Shown: one piece after another, positions 9,830-18,851 of the stretch
Layout of the letters: every line of letters starts with the position of its first letter
Position numbering within the stretch: position 1 is the stretch's first letter
Assembly: GCF_900105755.1 (NCBI RefSeq)
Contig: NZ_FNTQ01000001.1
Coordinates: 7,254,001 to 7,318,000 of the forward strand
Direction of reading: 5' to 3'
Source of the DNA: Streptomyces sp. Ag109_O5-10
Lineage (GTDB): Bacteria; Actinomycetota; Actinomycetes; Streptomycetales; Streptomycetaceae
DNA: 64,000 nt
The notes under the pieces: model-generated
The model's database searches: none
What the model saw: the letters and a program-made list of their open reading frames with translations, nothing else
Told to the model about the DNA's origin: nothing
Translations under genes and position numbers: made by a program

Positions 9830-10243
9830 TCAGCCGGTTATCTCCGGGGCGTACGTGCCGAAGCTCCAGATGTTGCCCTCGACGTCGCGGGCCATGTAGT
9901 CGCGCGAACCGTAGTCCTGGTCGGTCGGGGGCATCAGGATCTCGGCGCCGTGGTCGACGGCGCGCTGGTGGTGTGCGTCGACGTCGTCCACGACGATGTA
10001 CACGCCGGTCGGGCCGCCGCCCTCCATCGCCGCGTCGAACCGGCCGCCGCGGCCCCTGGAGCCGAGCATGACCGCGCCGTTGCCCTGCACCAGCTCGGCG
10101 TGGAGCACCATCCCGTCCTCGGCCTCGTACACCGACAGTTCGGTGAAGCCGAAAGCCTCCGTCAGCTGCTTGATCGCCGCCTTCGCATCCGTGTAAAGCA
10201 GCGACGGATAGATGCTCGGCCGCCCGCCACCCGTGCCCGCCAT
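9830..10243 (-). CDS. VOC/glyoxalase superfamily protein (PhnB-like)
   Basis: A 137-residue single-domain vicinal-oxygen-chelate fold protein. It has the repeated beta-alpha-beta-beta-beta layout, with PSLLYTDAKAAIKQLTEAFG at the start and RDYMARDVEGNIWSFGTY at the end, as in PhnB/YP_ proteins of the glyoxalase/bleomycin-resistance superfamily. The ATG at 10243 is preferred over a GTG three codons earlier because GAGGG lies ten bases before it. The substrate is unknown. It is convergent with the preceding gene and stands alone. Confidence 0.85.
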   Translation of the reverse strand: MAGTGGGRPSIYPSLLYTDAKAAIKQLTEAFGFTELSVYEAEDGMVLHAELVQGNGAVMLGSRGRGGRFDAAMEGGGPTGVYIVVDDVDAHHQRAVDHGAEILMPPTDQDYGSRDYMARDVEGNIWSFGTYAPEITG

Positions 10244-10359
10244 CCCGATCACTCCCTCGTGTGTCGGTCCCCCGACAGCCGTTGTTCCGGCCTGGTCCCC
10301 AGTCTCGCACCCGGCACTGACAACACCCGCGGCTCGTATCGTCGTTGCAGGTCAGCCAC

Positions 10360-11250
10360 TCATCCGAAGGTGTTGCAGCGCGCCATGTCGCCGCTCCGGT
10401 AGCCCTGGTAGAACCACTGCTGCCGCTGCTCGGCCGACCCGTGCGTCCACGTCTCCGGCGTCACCCGCCCCTGGAACCGCTCCTGGATCCGGTCGTCGCC
10501 CACGGCCGCCGCCGCGTCCAGCCCGTCCCGGATGTCCGCGGTCGTCAGGCTGGTGATCAGCGGGCGGCCGGTCGACTCGTCCTTCGTGGTCGTGGCGTGG
10601 TGCGCCCACACCCCGGCGTAGCAGTCGGCCTGCAGCTCCAGCCGCACCGAATCGCTGTTCACCCCCGTCAGGTTGGACCGCGACCTGCGCAACGTGCCCA
10701 TCAGGTCCTGTATATGGTGCCCGTACTCGTGCGCCACGACGTACGCCTGGGCGAACGGCCCGCCGCTCGCGCCGAACTTGGACCGCAGATCGCCGAAGAA
10801 GCCGAGGTCCAGATAGACCTTCCGGTCGCCCGGGCAGTAGAACGGGCCCACCGCCGAGGTCGCCGTCCCGCACGCGGTGCCGACCCGCCCGCTGAAGAAG
10901 ACCGTCGGGGCGGCCGTGTAGGTGCCGTGGCGGCGCCGGAACTCCTGCGTCCAGAAGTCCTGCACGCTGTTGACCACGGCCACGATCCGGCAGTCCTCCT
11001 TGGCGTTCGCGTCCTGCCCGGTACGGCAGTTCCGCTGCACCTGCGCCAGCGAGGAGGAGGCGGGCGCGGGCGGGCTGTCCCCGGAGGAGAGCCCCAGCTG
11101 GTCCGGGCCGACACCGAGGAACAGGGCGAGAAGCAGCGCGATCAGACCCGCCAGACCACCGCCCACGGTCTTCCTGCCGCCCGGGATCCGGCTGCCCCGC
11201 ACGTCCTGCACCTCGGAGGTGTCCAGGTTCGCGTCGTCGTCGAACTGCAT
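10360..11250 (-). CDS. Neutral zinc metallopeptidase (YpfJ family), membrane-anchored
   Basis: A 296-residue metalloprotease-like protein. An N-terminal cytoplasmic part (MQFDDDANLDTSEVQDVRG) precedes one hydrophobic anchor, about residues 29-46, so the catalytic domain should lie outside the membrane. The zinc motif HEYGHH is present, followed by LELQADCYAGVWAHH, which supplies the third ligand region typical of the neutral zinc metallopeptidase family. Cysteines in FYCPGD and ACGTA may form disulfides. Proteolytic substrates are unknown. Confidence 0.9.
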   Translation of the reverse strand: MQFDDDANLDTSEVQDVRGSRIPGGRKTVGGGLAGLIALLLALFLGVGPDQLGLSSGDSPPAPASSSLAQVQRNCRTGQDANAKEDCRIVAVVNSVQDFWTQEFRRRHGTYTAAPTVFFSGRVGTACGTATSAVGPFYCPGDRKVYLDLGFFGDLRSKFGASGGPFAQAYVVAHEYGHHIQDLMGTLRRSRSNLTGVNSDSVRLELQADCYAGVWAHHATTTKDESTGRPLITSLTTADIRDGLDAAAAVGDDRIQERFQGRVTPETWTHGSAEQRQQWFYQGYRSGDMARCNTFG

Positions 11251-11458
11251 GGGGCACCGCTTTCTGCTCGCACCGTCCCCTGCCACCACCTTGCGGCATC
11301 CGCGCCGCCACTTCGCGCCGATGACCGGACCGACGCCCGAACGGGCGACGTCCCGTCCCGCCCCCGCGTCACGCCCGGCCGCCTGCCGTGGGCGTGGCTA
11401 CGCTCTGCGCCTGACCCGTGGCACAGGGCCGCCCGGCCGGGCACCGAAGGGGGAAGGA

Positions 11459-12268
11459 GTGGCCGTTCTGCGGCACAGGAGAACCGCGCCACCCGGCACC
11501 GGAGCCCTCCTGGAGCAGTCCGTCACGGCCCGCAGGCAACGGCCCCCGGCCGCCTTCCCGCACCGGCCGCCGAGCGCCCTCCCGGGGACGACCCCCGCCC
11601 GCCGACCCGTCGGGCGCCTCCTCGCCGTCGCCCTGTTCCTGGCGGCCGGGCTGCTCACCGGCGCCCACCAGATCCGCCCCGCCCCCTACGGCGACCACCT
11701 CACCTCCGGCCCGCCCGCACACACCGCACGCGCGCGTGGCGGCGTCGTCGAGGCGTACGACGGGCGGACCCTGCGCTGGCGGTACGCGCGCCCGGGCCGG
11801 CGCCCGCTCAGCGTGCTGCCCACGCGCGGGCAGGCGATCACCGTCTGGGACGACGGGCTCGTCACCGACACCGACGGCCGCTCCGTGCGCTGGCACCGCG
11901 CCCTGCCGGCGGCGACCGACTGGCTGCGCGCCCGGGGCGGCGCCGGCGTCCTGCGCCCCCTGGGCCGCGGCATCCTCGCGGTCGTCACACCGTCCCGGAT
12001 CGCCGCGTACCGCACCGCCGACGGCGACCTGCGCTGGGTGCTGCCCGCCCGCGCGGGCTGCGCCTTCCGCCCCGAACGTGCCGTTCGTCACGGCCACGCC
12101 CTGCTCGTCGCCCAGCCCTGCGCGCACGGCGCCTGGACCGCGCAGCTCGTCGCCGTGGACGACCTGGGCGGAATCGCCCCGCACCGCACCCCGCTGGGCA
12201 ACGAGCCGTCCCGCGCGGGACGCCCCGAACACCCGCGCACCGAAAAAGCGCTTGCGCCGCCCCGTTAG
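11459..12268 (+). CDS. Membrane-anchored PQQ-like beta-propeller protein
   Basis: A 269-residue protein with an Arg/Pro-rich N-terminus, one membrane anchor (about residues 51-67) and an extracytoplasmic domain with WD/PQQ-like blade motifs such as GGVVEAYDGRTLRWRYA, DGRSVRWHRALPA and IAAYRTADGDLRWVLPA. The GTG at 11459 is chosen because GGGGGAAGGA lies immediately upstream; the open frame begins earlier but without such a site. The blade count is too low for a full propeller, so it may be a partial or divergent member. Function unknown. Confidence 0.75.
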   Translation: MAVLRHRRTAPPGTGALLEQSVTARRQRPPAAFPHRPPSALPGTTPARRPVGRLLAVALFLAAGLLTGAHQIRPAPYGDHLTSGPPAHTARARGGVVEAYDGRTLRWRYARPGRRPLSVLPTRGQAITVWDDGLVTDTDGRSVRWHRALPAATDWLRARGGAGVLRPLGRGILAVVTPSRIAAYRTADGDLRWVLPARAGCAFRPERAVRHGHALLVAQPCAHGAWTAQLVAVDDLGGIAPHRTPLGNEPSRAGRPEHPRTEKALAPPR

Positions 12269-12271
12269 ACT
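12266..12271 (+). promoter_or_regulatory. Probable -10 element (TAGACT) for a leaderless transcript
   Basis: TAGACT fits the Streptomyces -10 pattern TANNNT and lies six bases before an ATG at 12278, the spacing expected when transcription begins at the A of the start codon. No good -35 is visible at 17-18 bases. Confidence 0.45.
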
Positions 12272-12277
12272 TGGCCC

Positions 12278-12301
12278 ATGGCCATTCTCCTCGCGCATTA
12301 G
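12278..12301 (+). CDS. Candidate 7-codon leader ORF (MAILLAH) before the ABC-F gene
   Basis: An ATG at 12278 opens a frame of seven codons (MAILLAH) ending in TAG at 12299-12301. It lies six bases after a TAGACT hexamer, so it could be translated from a leaderless mRNA. A six-base stem, GACGGC (12301-12306) with GCCGTC (12320-12325), begins on the last base of the stop codon. The ABC-F ATPase start follows 59 bases later. Translated leader peptides controlling ABC-F genes are known in other bacteria; that this is one is inference. Confidence 0.3.
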   Translation: MAILLAH

Positions 12302-12360
12302 ACGGCGGGAACGTCCTCAGCCGTCCACCCGTCACTATCCGTACGCTCTGGAGTCTGTCC

Positions 12361-13959
<1,599 letters not shown>

Positions 13960-13983
13960 GAACCCGTCCCGTCGCCGTGCTGT

Positions 13984-14281
13984 GATCGAATGCCTGATCC
14001 ACTGGCTATGGATCATTCGGCCTATCGGTGATCCATCATCTGTGTGAGATCTCCTCGTATCGAGGTGTGTCCTACATCGATTTCGCGGCCGATCCCTTTG
14101 TCGACAAGGGATCGGCCGTTTCGCGCTCCTGACCTGGCACTTCACAGGAGAACCCGTTCGGGCTCACGGATGGCGCGCGACGGAATCATAAATTCCGCAT
14201 GTGGTGATGCGCTCCTGTCGTCACAACGATGTCTCACGGACCTTGCCGAATGGGTGGCCATCACGCCCCGGAGGGGTGATC
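13984..14281. promoter_or_regulatory. Cluster of GATC sites upstream of gbn
   Basis: GATC occurs at 13984, 13996, 14011, 14030, 14048, 14091 and 14110, and again at 14278 just before the gbn ribosome-binding site. Seven sites in 130 bases is far more than expected in about 70% GC DNA. Gbn is known to bind GATC, so these are candidate autoregulatory binding sites. The region also contains the terminator at 14086-14118; the rest of the 361-base gap between the ABC-F gene and gbn shows no other gene. Confidence 0.55.
14086..14118 (+). terminator. Perfect hairpin between ABC-F gene and gbn
   Basis: A 13-bp perfect inverted repeat, CGGCCGATCCCTT (14086-14098) and its complement (14106-14118), with a 7-base loop, followed by GTTTCGC. 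It is a good intrinsic terminator for the ABC-F transcript, although each arm also contains a GATC site. Confidence 0.6.
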
Positions 14282-14320
14282 ATGAGGGGACCAGAGCGCA
14301 CTTCCCATGAGGAGGCACGG

Positions 14321-14539
14321 GTGGCCGAGACTCTGAAGAAGGGCAGCCGGGTGACCGGCGCCGCGCGCGACAAGCTCGCGGCAGACCTGAAGAAGAAGTA
14401 CGACTCCGGTGCGAGCATTCGGGCACTGGCCGAGGAAACCGGCCGCTCGTATGGCTTCGTCCACCGGATGCTCAGCGAGTCGGGTGTCACGCTGCGTGGG
14501 CGTGGCGGGGCGACGCGGGGCAAGAAAGCCGCTTCCTGA
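14321..14539 (+). CDS. gbn: GATC-binding nucleoid-associated protein Gbn
   Basis: A 72-residue basic DNA-binding protein. Lys/Arg residues dominate both ends (ETLKKGSRVTGAARDKL and GRGGATRGKKAAS), around one helix-turn-helix, SIRALAEETGRSYGFVHRML. This is the small Streptomyces nucleoid protein described as SCO1839/Gbn, which binds GATC-containing DNA and affects development. The GTG at 14321 is chosen because GAGGAGG lies just upstream; the longer open frame lacks such a site. The dense GATC cluster upstream suggests autoregulation. Confidence 0.88.
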   Translation: MAETLKKGSRVTGAARDKLAADLKKKYDSGASIRALAEETGRSYGFVHRMLSESGVTLRGRGGATRGKKAAS

Positions 14540-14569
14540 CCCCGGGCGGCCCATCGGCTTCGATGGTGG

Positions 14570-14601
14570 CCACCCGGTCGGTCGAGTGATCGGCCGGGTG
14601 G
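14570..14601 (+). terminator. Hairpin downstream of gbn
   Basis: Inverted repeat CCACCCGG (14570-14577) with CCGGGTGG (14594-14601) and a 16-base loop, followed by TTACTG, 30 bases after the gbn stop. Probable intrinsic terminator. Confidence 0.5.
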
Positions 14602-14667
14602 TTACTGTGCAGTCACTTAGCATGCCGTACGGCAATGCGTGATGACCGCACACATCGGAGGCGCCCC

Positions 14668-15471
14668 ATGGCTTCGCCCGACCAGGACCTCGCTCCTGTT
14701 CTCGACAAGGACGGCGTACGGCTCACCGTCGACGACGCGCTCGCCACGGTGTCCCTGACCAACCCGGCCAAGCGCAACGCCCAGAGCCCCGCACTGTGGC
14801 GGGCGTTGGCCGAGGCCGGGCGGTCGCTGCCGGGGTCGGTCCGGGTGGTCGTGCTGCGCGGTGAGGGACAGTCCTTCTCCGCGGGCCTCGACCGGCAGAT
14901 GTTCACGCCGGAGGGGATCCCCGGAGAGCCGACCTTCATCGAGCTCGCGCGCCGCGACGACGCCGAACTCGACGCGTCCATCGCCGAGTTCCAGGAGGCG
15001 TTCACCTGGTGGCGGCAGAGCGACATCGTGTCGATCGCCGCCGTTCAGGGGCACGCCATCGGGGCGGGCTTCCAGCTGGCCCTCGCCTGTGACCTGCGCG
15101 TCGTCGCGGACGACGTGCAGTTCGCCATGCGCGAGACGAGCCTCGGGCTGGTGCCCGACCTGACCGGCACGCACCCGCTCGTCTCCTTGGTGGGCTACGC
15201 CCGCGCGCTGGAGATCTGCGCGACCGGACGCTACGTCCAGGCCGAGGAGGCGGTGGCCTCCGGGCTGGCGAACGTCGCGGTGCCGGTGGGTGAACTCGAC
15301 GCGGCGGTACGGGACCTGGCCGGGGCGCTGCTGGCCGCGCCGCGGGACGCCGTCGTGGAGACCAAGGCGTTGCTGCGGGGGGCCGCCGGCCGTACCTACG
15401 ACGAGCAGCGGGCCGCAGAGCGGCAGGCGCAGGCTCGGCGGCTGCGGGATCTTGCGGGGGTGGGCGAGTAG
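14668..15471 (+). CDS. Enoyl-CoA hydratase/isomerase family protein
   Basis: A 267-residue crotonase-fold enzyme expected to act on acyl-CoA thioesters in the cytoplasm. Recognisable features are NPAKRNAQS, the oxyanion-hole segment GEGQSFSAGLD, and AIGAGFQLALACDLRV followed by FAMRETSLGLVPDLTG, where the catalytic acid usually lies. The ATG at 14668 has GGAGG eight bases upstream and is preferred over ATG 14635. It is a single gene, ending just before a 41-bp minisatellite. The precise substrate is not predictable. Confidence 0.9.
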   Translation: MASPDQDLAPVLDKDGVRLTVDDALATVSLTNPAKRNAQSPALWRALAEAGRSLPGSVRVVVLRGEGQSFSAGLDRQMFTPEGIPGEPTFIELARRDDAELDASIAEFQEAFTWWRQSDIVSIAAVQGHAIGAGFQLALACDLRVVADDVQFAMRETSLGLVPDLTGTHPLVSLVGYARALEICATGRYVQAEEAVASGLANVAVPVGELDAAVRDLAGALLAAPRDAVVETKALLRGAAGRTYDEQRAAERQAQARRLRDLAGVGE

Positions 15472-15480
15472 CCCCCTGTG

Positions 15481-15726
15481 GGCGGATGGGGCCGACGGGG
15501 CTGGTCGCGCGGTTCGCCGGGGGCGGATGGGGCCGACGGGGCTGGTCGCGCGGTTCGCCGGGGGCGGATGGGGCCGATGGGGCTGGTCGCGCGGTTCGCC
15601 GGGGGCGGATGGGGCCGATGGGGCTGGTCGCGCGGTTCGCCGGGGGCGGATGGGGCCGATGGGGCTGGTCGCGCGGTTCGCCGGGGGCGGATGGGGCCGA
15701 CGGGGCTGGTCGCGCGGTTCGCCGCG
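15481..15726. repeat. 41-bp minisatellite, six near-identical copies plus decayed copies
   Basis: Copies begin at 15481, 15522, 15563, 15604, 15645 and 15686, each starting GGCGGATGGGGCCGA and containing GGCTGGTCGCGCGGTTCGCC. The only difference noted is GAC or GAT within the unit. Degenerate copies continue to about 15790, where the sequence becomes the common Streptomyces intergenic phrase ending in a hairpin. The unit length is not a multiple of three and the region lies between convergent genes, so it is not coding. Confidence 0.9.
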
Positions 15727-15797
15727 GGCCGAGGGGGCCGGTGGAGGCTGGTCGCGCGGTTCGCCGCGGGCCGGTGGAGGCTGGTTGCGCAGTTCCC

Positions 15798-15815
15798 GCG
15801 CTCCTTACGGGGCGC
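15798..15815. terminator. Hairpin between convergent genes
   Basis: GCGCTCC-TTAC-GGGGCGC forms a seven-pair stem (one G-U) immediately before the stop of the minus-strand gene at 15817. It is the 3' end of the intergenic repeat phrase from which the minisatellite seems to derive, and can end transcripts from both sides. Confidence 0.5.
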
Positions 15816-15816
15816 T

Positions 15817-16512
15817 TCAGTTGACGACCGTCACCAGCACAGCCACCGTCGGCCGGTCGTCCAGTGCCTCGCCGACCGCCGTACGGACCCGGCGGGCCAC
15901 CTCCACGGCTCGCGGGCCGTCGGCGGTCAGGGCCACTTCCACCCGCACGTGCCGGCGCGGCAGCGCGGTGTCGAAGTGGACCTCCCGGCTCAGTGCTCCC
16001 GTCACCCGGACCACCCCCGGCACCGCCAGCGCCGCCGCCGTCACCCGGGCCCCCTCGGGATCCGCCCCCTCACGGACCGACGGCGGCCGGGGCACGGCGG
16101 CCTCCGGTTCCGCCGGTTCCTCCGTCAGCAGGTCGGTCACCCGCAGGTCCGTCTCCACGACCCACAGCCCCAGCCGCTCCACGGCCGTCGCCAGTGCCCG
16201 GCGCAGCCGGGACGCGCTCGCGGGCAGCGGCTCGGCGGCCGTCGCCGCGAACTCCGCCGACAGCCGCAGCGGCCCCGGCGGCACCGCCCCGGGCGGCGCC
16301 GGTACGACGGCCTCCGCCACCTCCGCCGGATCCGCCAGGGCGATCCGCACCGCACCCAGCCGCACCCCCGCCACCCCGGCCGCCGCCCGCCGCAGGACCG
16401 CGTCCGCCGCCGACTCCGTGAGCCACGCCCCGTCCTGTGGCCCGCCCAGCGGGAGAAGCCTGCCCAGGCCCAGCAGGTGCCGCAGCGTGTCTGTCCGTCG
16501 CTCCGCCGTCAT
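15817..16512 (-). CDS. Hypothetical protein with two degenerate Asp23-like halves
   Basis: A 231-residue soluble protein transcribed away from the Asp23 operon. Both halves look like weakened copies of the Asp23 domain: ESAADAVLRRAAAGVAGVR followed by RLRRALATAVERLGLWVVE in the first, and VTAAALAVPGVVRVTG followed by VARRVRTAVGEAL and VAVLVTVV in the second. A Pro/Glu-rich linker joins them (TEEPAEPEAAVPRPP). The ATG at 16512 has GGAG upstream; the much longer open frame would run through the divergent gene. Function unknown; the Asp23 relation is my reading of the pattern, not a search result. Confidence 0.75.
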   Translation of the reverse strand: MTAERRTDTLRHLLGLGRLLPLGGPQDGAWLTESAADAVLRRAAAGVAGVRLGAVRIALADPAEVAEAVVPAPPGAVPPGPLRLSAEFAATAAEPLPASASRLRRALATAVERLGLWVVETDLRVTDLLTEEPAEPEAAVPRPPSVREGADPEGARVTAAALAVPGVVRVTGALSREVHFDTALPRRHVRVEVALTADGPRAVEVARRVRTAVGEALDDRPTVAVLVTVVN

Positions 16513-16599
16513 TGCTCCAGCCTGCCGCATCTCCGGGGCACGACAGGACATCCGCACGTACCGTGGTCGCAGGACGACGACGGGAAGGGACGCACGGCG

Positions 16600-17064
16600 A
16601 TGACCGAGATGGCGGCGGAGCCCGAGAAGGACCCGACGGTACAGACCCGGAAGACGGTCAGGCGCGGTGGCGGCGATCCGGCGACCCGGGGGCGGACGAC
16701 GATCGCCGACGGAGTGGTGGAGAAGATCGCCGGGCTGGCGGCCCGCGACGTGGTCGGCGTGCACGCCATGGGCAGCGGCCTCGCCCGTACCTTCGGCGTG
16801 GTGCGCGACCGGGTGCCCGGAGGCGCCAAGTCCGTGAGCCGGGGCGTGAAGGCCGAGGTCGGCGAGGTGCAGACCGCGCTGGACCTGGAGATCGTCGTGG
16901 ACTACGGCGTGTCGATCGCCGACGTGGCCCGCGCGGTCCGGGAGAACGTGATCGCCGCCGTGGAGCGCATGACCGGTCTCGAAGTGGTGGAGGTCAACAT
17001 CGCGGTGAGTGATGTGAAGCTTCCGGAGGAAGAGGAAGAAGAGCCGGAGTCCCGTCTCCAGTGA
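16600..17064 (+). CDS. Asp23/Gls24 family envelope stress protein
   Basis: A 154-residue protein with a charged N-terminus (residues 1-33), then a complete Asp23 domain: TTIADGVVEKIAGLAARDVV, the strand segment LDLEIVVDYGVSIADVARAV and the helix-strand ENVIAAVERMTGLEVVEVNI. The C-terminus is acidic (EEEEEE). Family members are cytoplasmic proteins that gather at the membrane through AmaP. It opens the plus-strand operon, with GGGAAGGG upstream of the ATG. The family's precise role in actinomycetes is unclear. Confidence 0.88.
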   Translation: MTEMAAEPEKDPTVQTRKTVRRGGGDPATRGRTTIADGVVEKIAGLAARDVVGVHAMGSGLARTFGVVRDRVPGGAKSVSRGVKAEVGEVQTALDLEIVVDYGVSIADVARAVRENVIAAVERMTGLEVVEVNIAVSDVKLPEEEEEEPESRLQ

Positions 17065-17109
17065 CCGCCGACCGGGACCGTTGACCGGGACCGTTGAGGG
17101 GAGCGCACC

Positions 17110-17304
17110 ATGAGTATGGCCGTCGTCGGCATGATCGCCGGCATGGCGCTGGGCTTCGCCGGGTACTTCGGCGGGTTCGGCGCCTTTCTGCTGGTGGCGG
17201 CGCTCGGGGCCATCGGGTTCGTCGTCGGGCGGTTCGCGGAGGGAGACCTCGAACTCGGCGACTTCTTCCGCACCCGTGACGACCGGCGCGACCGCAGGCG
17301 ATGA
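17110..17304 (+). CDS. Small two-span membrane protein of the Asp23 operon
   Basis: A 64-residue protein with two hydrophobic segments (about residues 4-20 and 22-41, Gly-rich) and a basic tail (RTRDDRRDRRR). GAGGGGAG precedes the ATG. Its stop overlaps the next start as ATGA, so it is translationally coupled to the second Asp23 gene. It resembles the small DUF2273-type membrane proteins found beside Asp23 genes in other bacteria, and is probably a membrane anchor or partner. Confidence 0.8.
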   Translation: MSMAVVGMIAGMALGFAGYFGGFGAFLLVAALGAIGFVVGRFAEGDLELGDFFRTRDDRRDRRR

Positions 17305-17660
17305 CCCCCGCGAGCGATGAGCCGCGCGCTGCCGCGACGGCCGTGGCGCCCGGCGAGCGGGGCGCCGTCCGGATCGCCGACCGGGTGGTGGCGAAGATCG
17401 CCGCACAGGCGGCCCGCGAGGCGCTCGGCCCTCTCCCGAAGGACGCCGTACCCCCGCACGCCACCGTGGTCACGCACCACGGCACGGCCCGGGTCCGGGT
17501 CCACCTCGAACTGGACTACCCGTCCGACATCGGTGCCCGGTGCGCGGCCGTGCGTCGACATGTGGTCGAGCGGGTAGGCGCGTTGGTGGACATGGACGTC
17601 CGGGAGGTCGCCGTCCACGTCGAGCGGCTGCACCCGGACCGGACGCAGGGGAGGGCGTGA
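17301..17660 (+). CDS. Second, shorter Asp23/Gls24 family protein
   Basis: A 119-residue Asp23 domain protein without the long acidic tail of its neighbour. Conserved pieces are VRIADRVVAKIAAQAAREAL, the strands VTHHGTARVRVHLELDYPSD and the helix-strand RRHVVERVGALVDMDVREV. The ATG overlaps the preceding stop by four bases and its own TGA overlaps the next ATG. It is a diverged paralogue of the 154-residue protein two genes upstream. Confidence 0.85.
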   Translation: MTPASDEPRAAATAVAPGERGAVRIADRVVAKIAAQAAREALGPLPKDAVPPHATVVTHHGTARVRVHLELDYPSDIGARCAAVRRHVVERVGALVDMDVREVAVHVERLHPDRTQGRA

Positions 17661-18268
17661 TGAGCACGGAGCAGACACCGGTCATCGAGAAGCCACCGGC
17701 ACCGGCAGCCGCACCGCCGGCCGGCCGCGAGCCCCGCTTCTGGTCCCCGCGCCGCGCCCCCGCCACCCTGGTCGCGGTGGTCGCCCTGGTGACCGCGGGC
17801 GCCTTCCTGTACGACGTCGGCGCCGTACGGGCCCGCCACCCCGCCATGCAATGGCGTCGCGAACTGGCCCGTCAGCTCGCGACGCAGCCGCTCGACGCCA
17901 CCTGGGTCCTGGTGGGCGCGGGCGTCGCCGCGGCCCTCGGCCTGTGGCTGCTCGCCCTGGCCGTCACGCCCGGCCTGCGGGACCTGCTGCCCATGCGGCG
18001 CACCCACCCCGACGTCCGCGCCGGGCTGCGCCGTGACGCGGCCGAACTGCTGCTGCGCGACCGGGCCATGGAGATCTCCGGTGTGCGCCGGGTGCGGGTA
18101 CGGCTGCACCGGTCCCGCGCCCACGTCCTCGCCGTCTCCCACTTCCGCGAACTCGACGAGGTGCGGGACGACCTGGATACGGCCCTGACCGACGCGATCC
18201 ACGCCATGGGGCTGGCCCGTGTACCCGCCCTGACCCTGCAGGTGATCCGCCCCGGCCGGAAGGGGTGA
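17660..18268 (+). CDS. DUF6286 membrane protein of the Asp23 operon
   Basis: A 202-residue protein with a Pro/Ala-rich cytoplasmic N-terminus, two membrane spans (about residues 37-52 and 80-101) and a C-terminal cytoplasmic domain of about 90 residues. That domain has an alternation similar to Asp23: DVRAGLRRDAAELLLRDRAM, then strands RRVRVRLHRSRAHVL, then helix-strand ALTDAIHAMGLARVPALTLQ. The annotation DUF6286 is from memory of Streptomyces genomes. The start overlaps the upstream stop. Confidence 0.8.
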   Translation: MSTEQTPVIEKPPAPAAAPPAGREPRFWSPRRAPATLVAVVALVTAGAFLYDVGAVRARHPAMQWRRELARQLATQPLDATWVLVGAGVAAALGLWLLALAVTPGLRDLLPMRRTHPDVRAGLRRDAAELLLRDRAMEISGVRRVRVRLHRSRAHVLAVSHFRELDEVRDDLDTALTDAIHAMGLARVPALTLQVIRPGRKG

Positions 18269-18272
18269 CGTC

Positions 18273-18851
18273 GTGCTCGGCACCGTCAACCGCGTACTGC
18301 TCGCCCTCGCGGGCCTCCTGCTCCTCGCCCTCGGCGGCTCCGTCCTGGCCGTCGGCCTCGGCGCCCCGTCCCCGTCCTGGTGGATCCACCACGGCCGCCA
18401 CGACGTCCTGCTCACCACGGCCGAGCGCACCCACTGGCGCGCCGAGGGCTGGTGGTGGCCGGCGGTCCTTTCCGCACTGGCCGTCCTGTTCCTGCTCTCC
18501 CTGTGGTGGCTGACCGCCCAGCTGCGCCGGCGCCGCCTGACCGAGGTCCTGGTGGACACCGGAGACGGTGAGAACGCGCTGCTGCGCGGCCGGGCCCTGG
18601 AGACCGTTCTGGCGACGGACGCCGCCCGCCAGGAGGGTGTCTCCCACGCCCAGGCGGTCCTGAGGGGCACGAGCACGGCCCCGCAGGTACGGGTGTGGCT
18701 CCAGCTGGAGCCGGACGTGGCCCCGGGAGAGGCCCTGGACACCCTGACGGCTCAGGCCCTGGCACATGCCCGGGACTCGGCGGCCCTGCGGAAGCTCCCC
18801 GCGGAGGTCCGGCTGACCTCGGTGAAGCACCGTGCGGAAAGGGTGACCTGA
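18273..18851 (+). CDS. amaP: Alkaline shock response membrane anchor protein AmaP
   Basis: A 192-residue membrane protein. Two spans (about residues 6-28 and 62-83) flank a short Trp-rich outer loop, followed by a cytoplasmic domain (ENALLRGRALETVLATDAAR through RVWLQLEPDV to KLPAEVRLTSV) typical of AmaP. In Firmicutes AmaP tethers Asp23 to the membrane, and here it ends the Asp23 operon, four bases after the DUF6286 gene. The GTG at 18273 is the only suitable start. Confidence 0.82.
   Translation: MLGTVNRVLLALAGLLLLALGGSVLAVGLGAPSPSWWIHHGRHDVLLTTAERTHWRAEGWWWPAVLSALAVLFLLSLWWLTAQLRRRRLTEVLVDTGDGENALLRGRALETVLATDAARQEGVSHAQAVLRGTSTAPQVRVWLQLEPDVAPGEALDTLTAQALAHARDSAALRKLPAEVRLTSVKHRAERVT

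Noticed and set aside
15481..15790. CRISPR array
   Set aside because: The 41-bp units abut without distinct spacers and no cas genes are present; it is a minisatellite.
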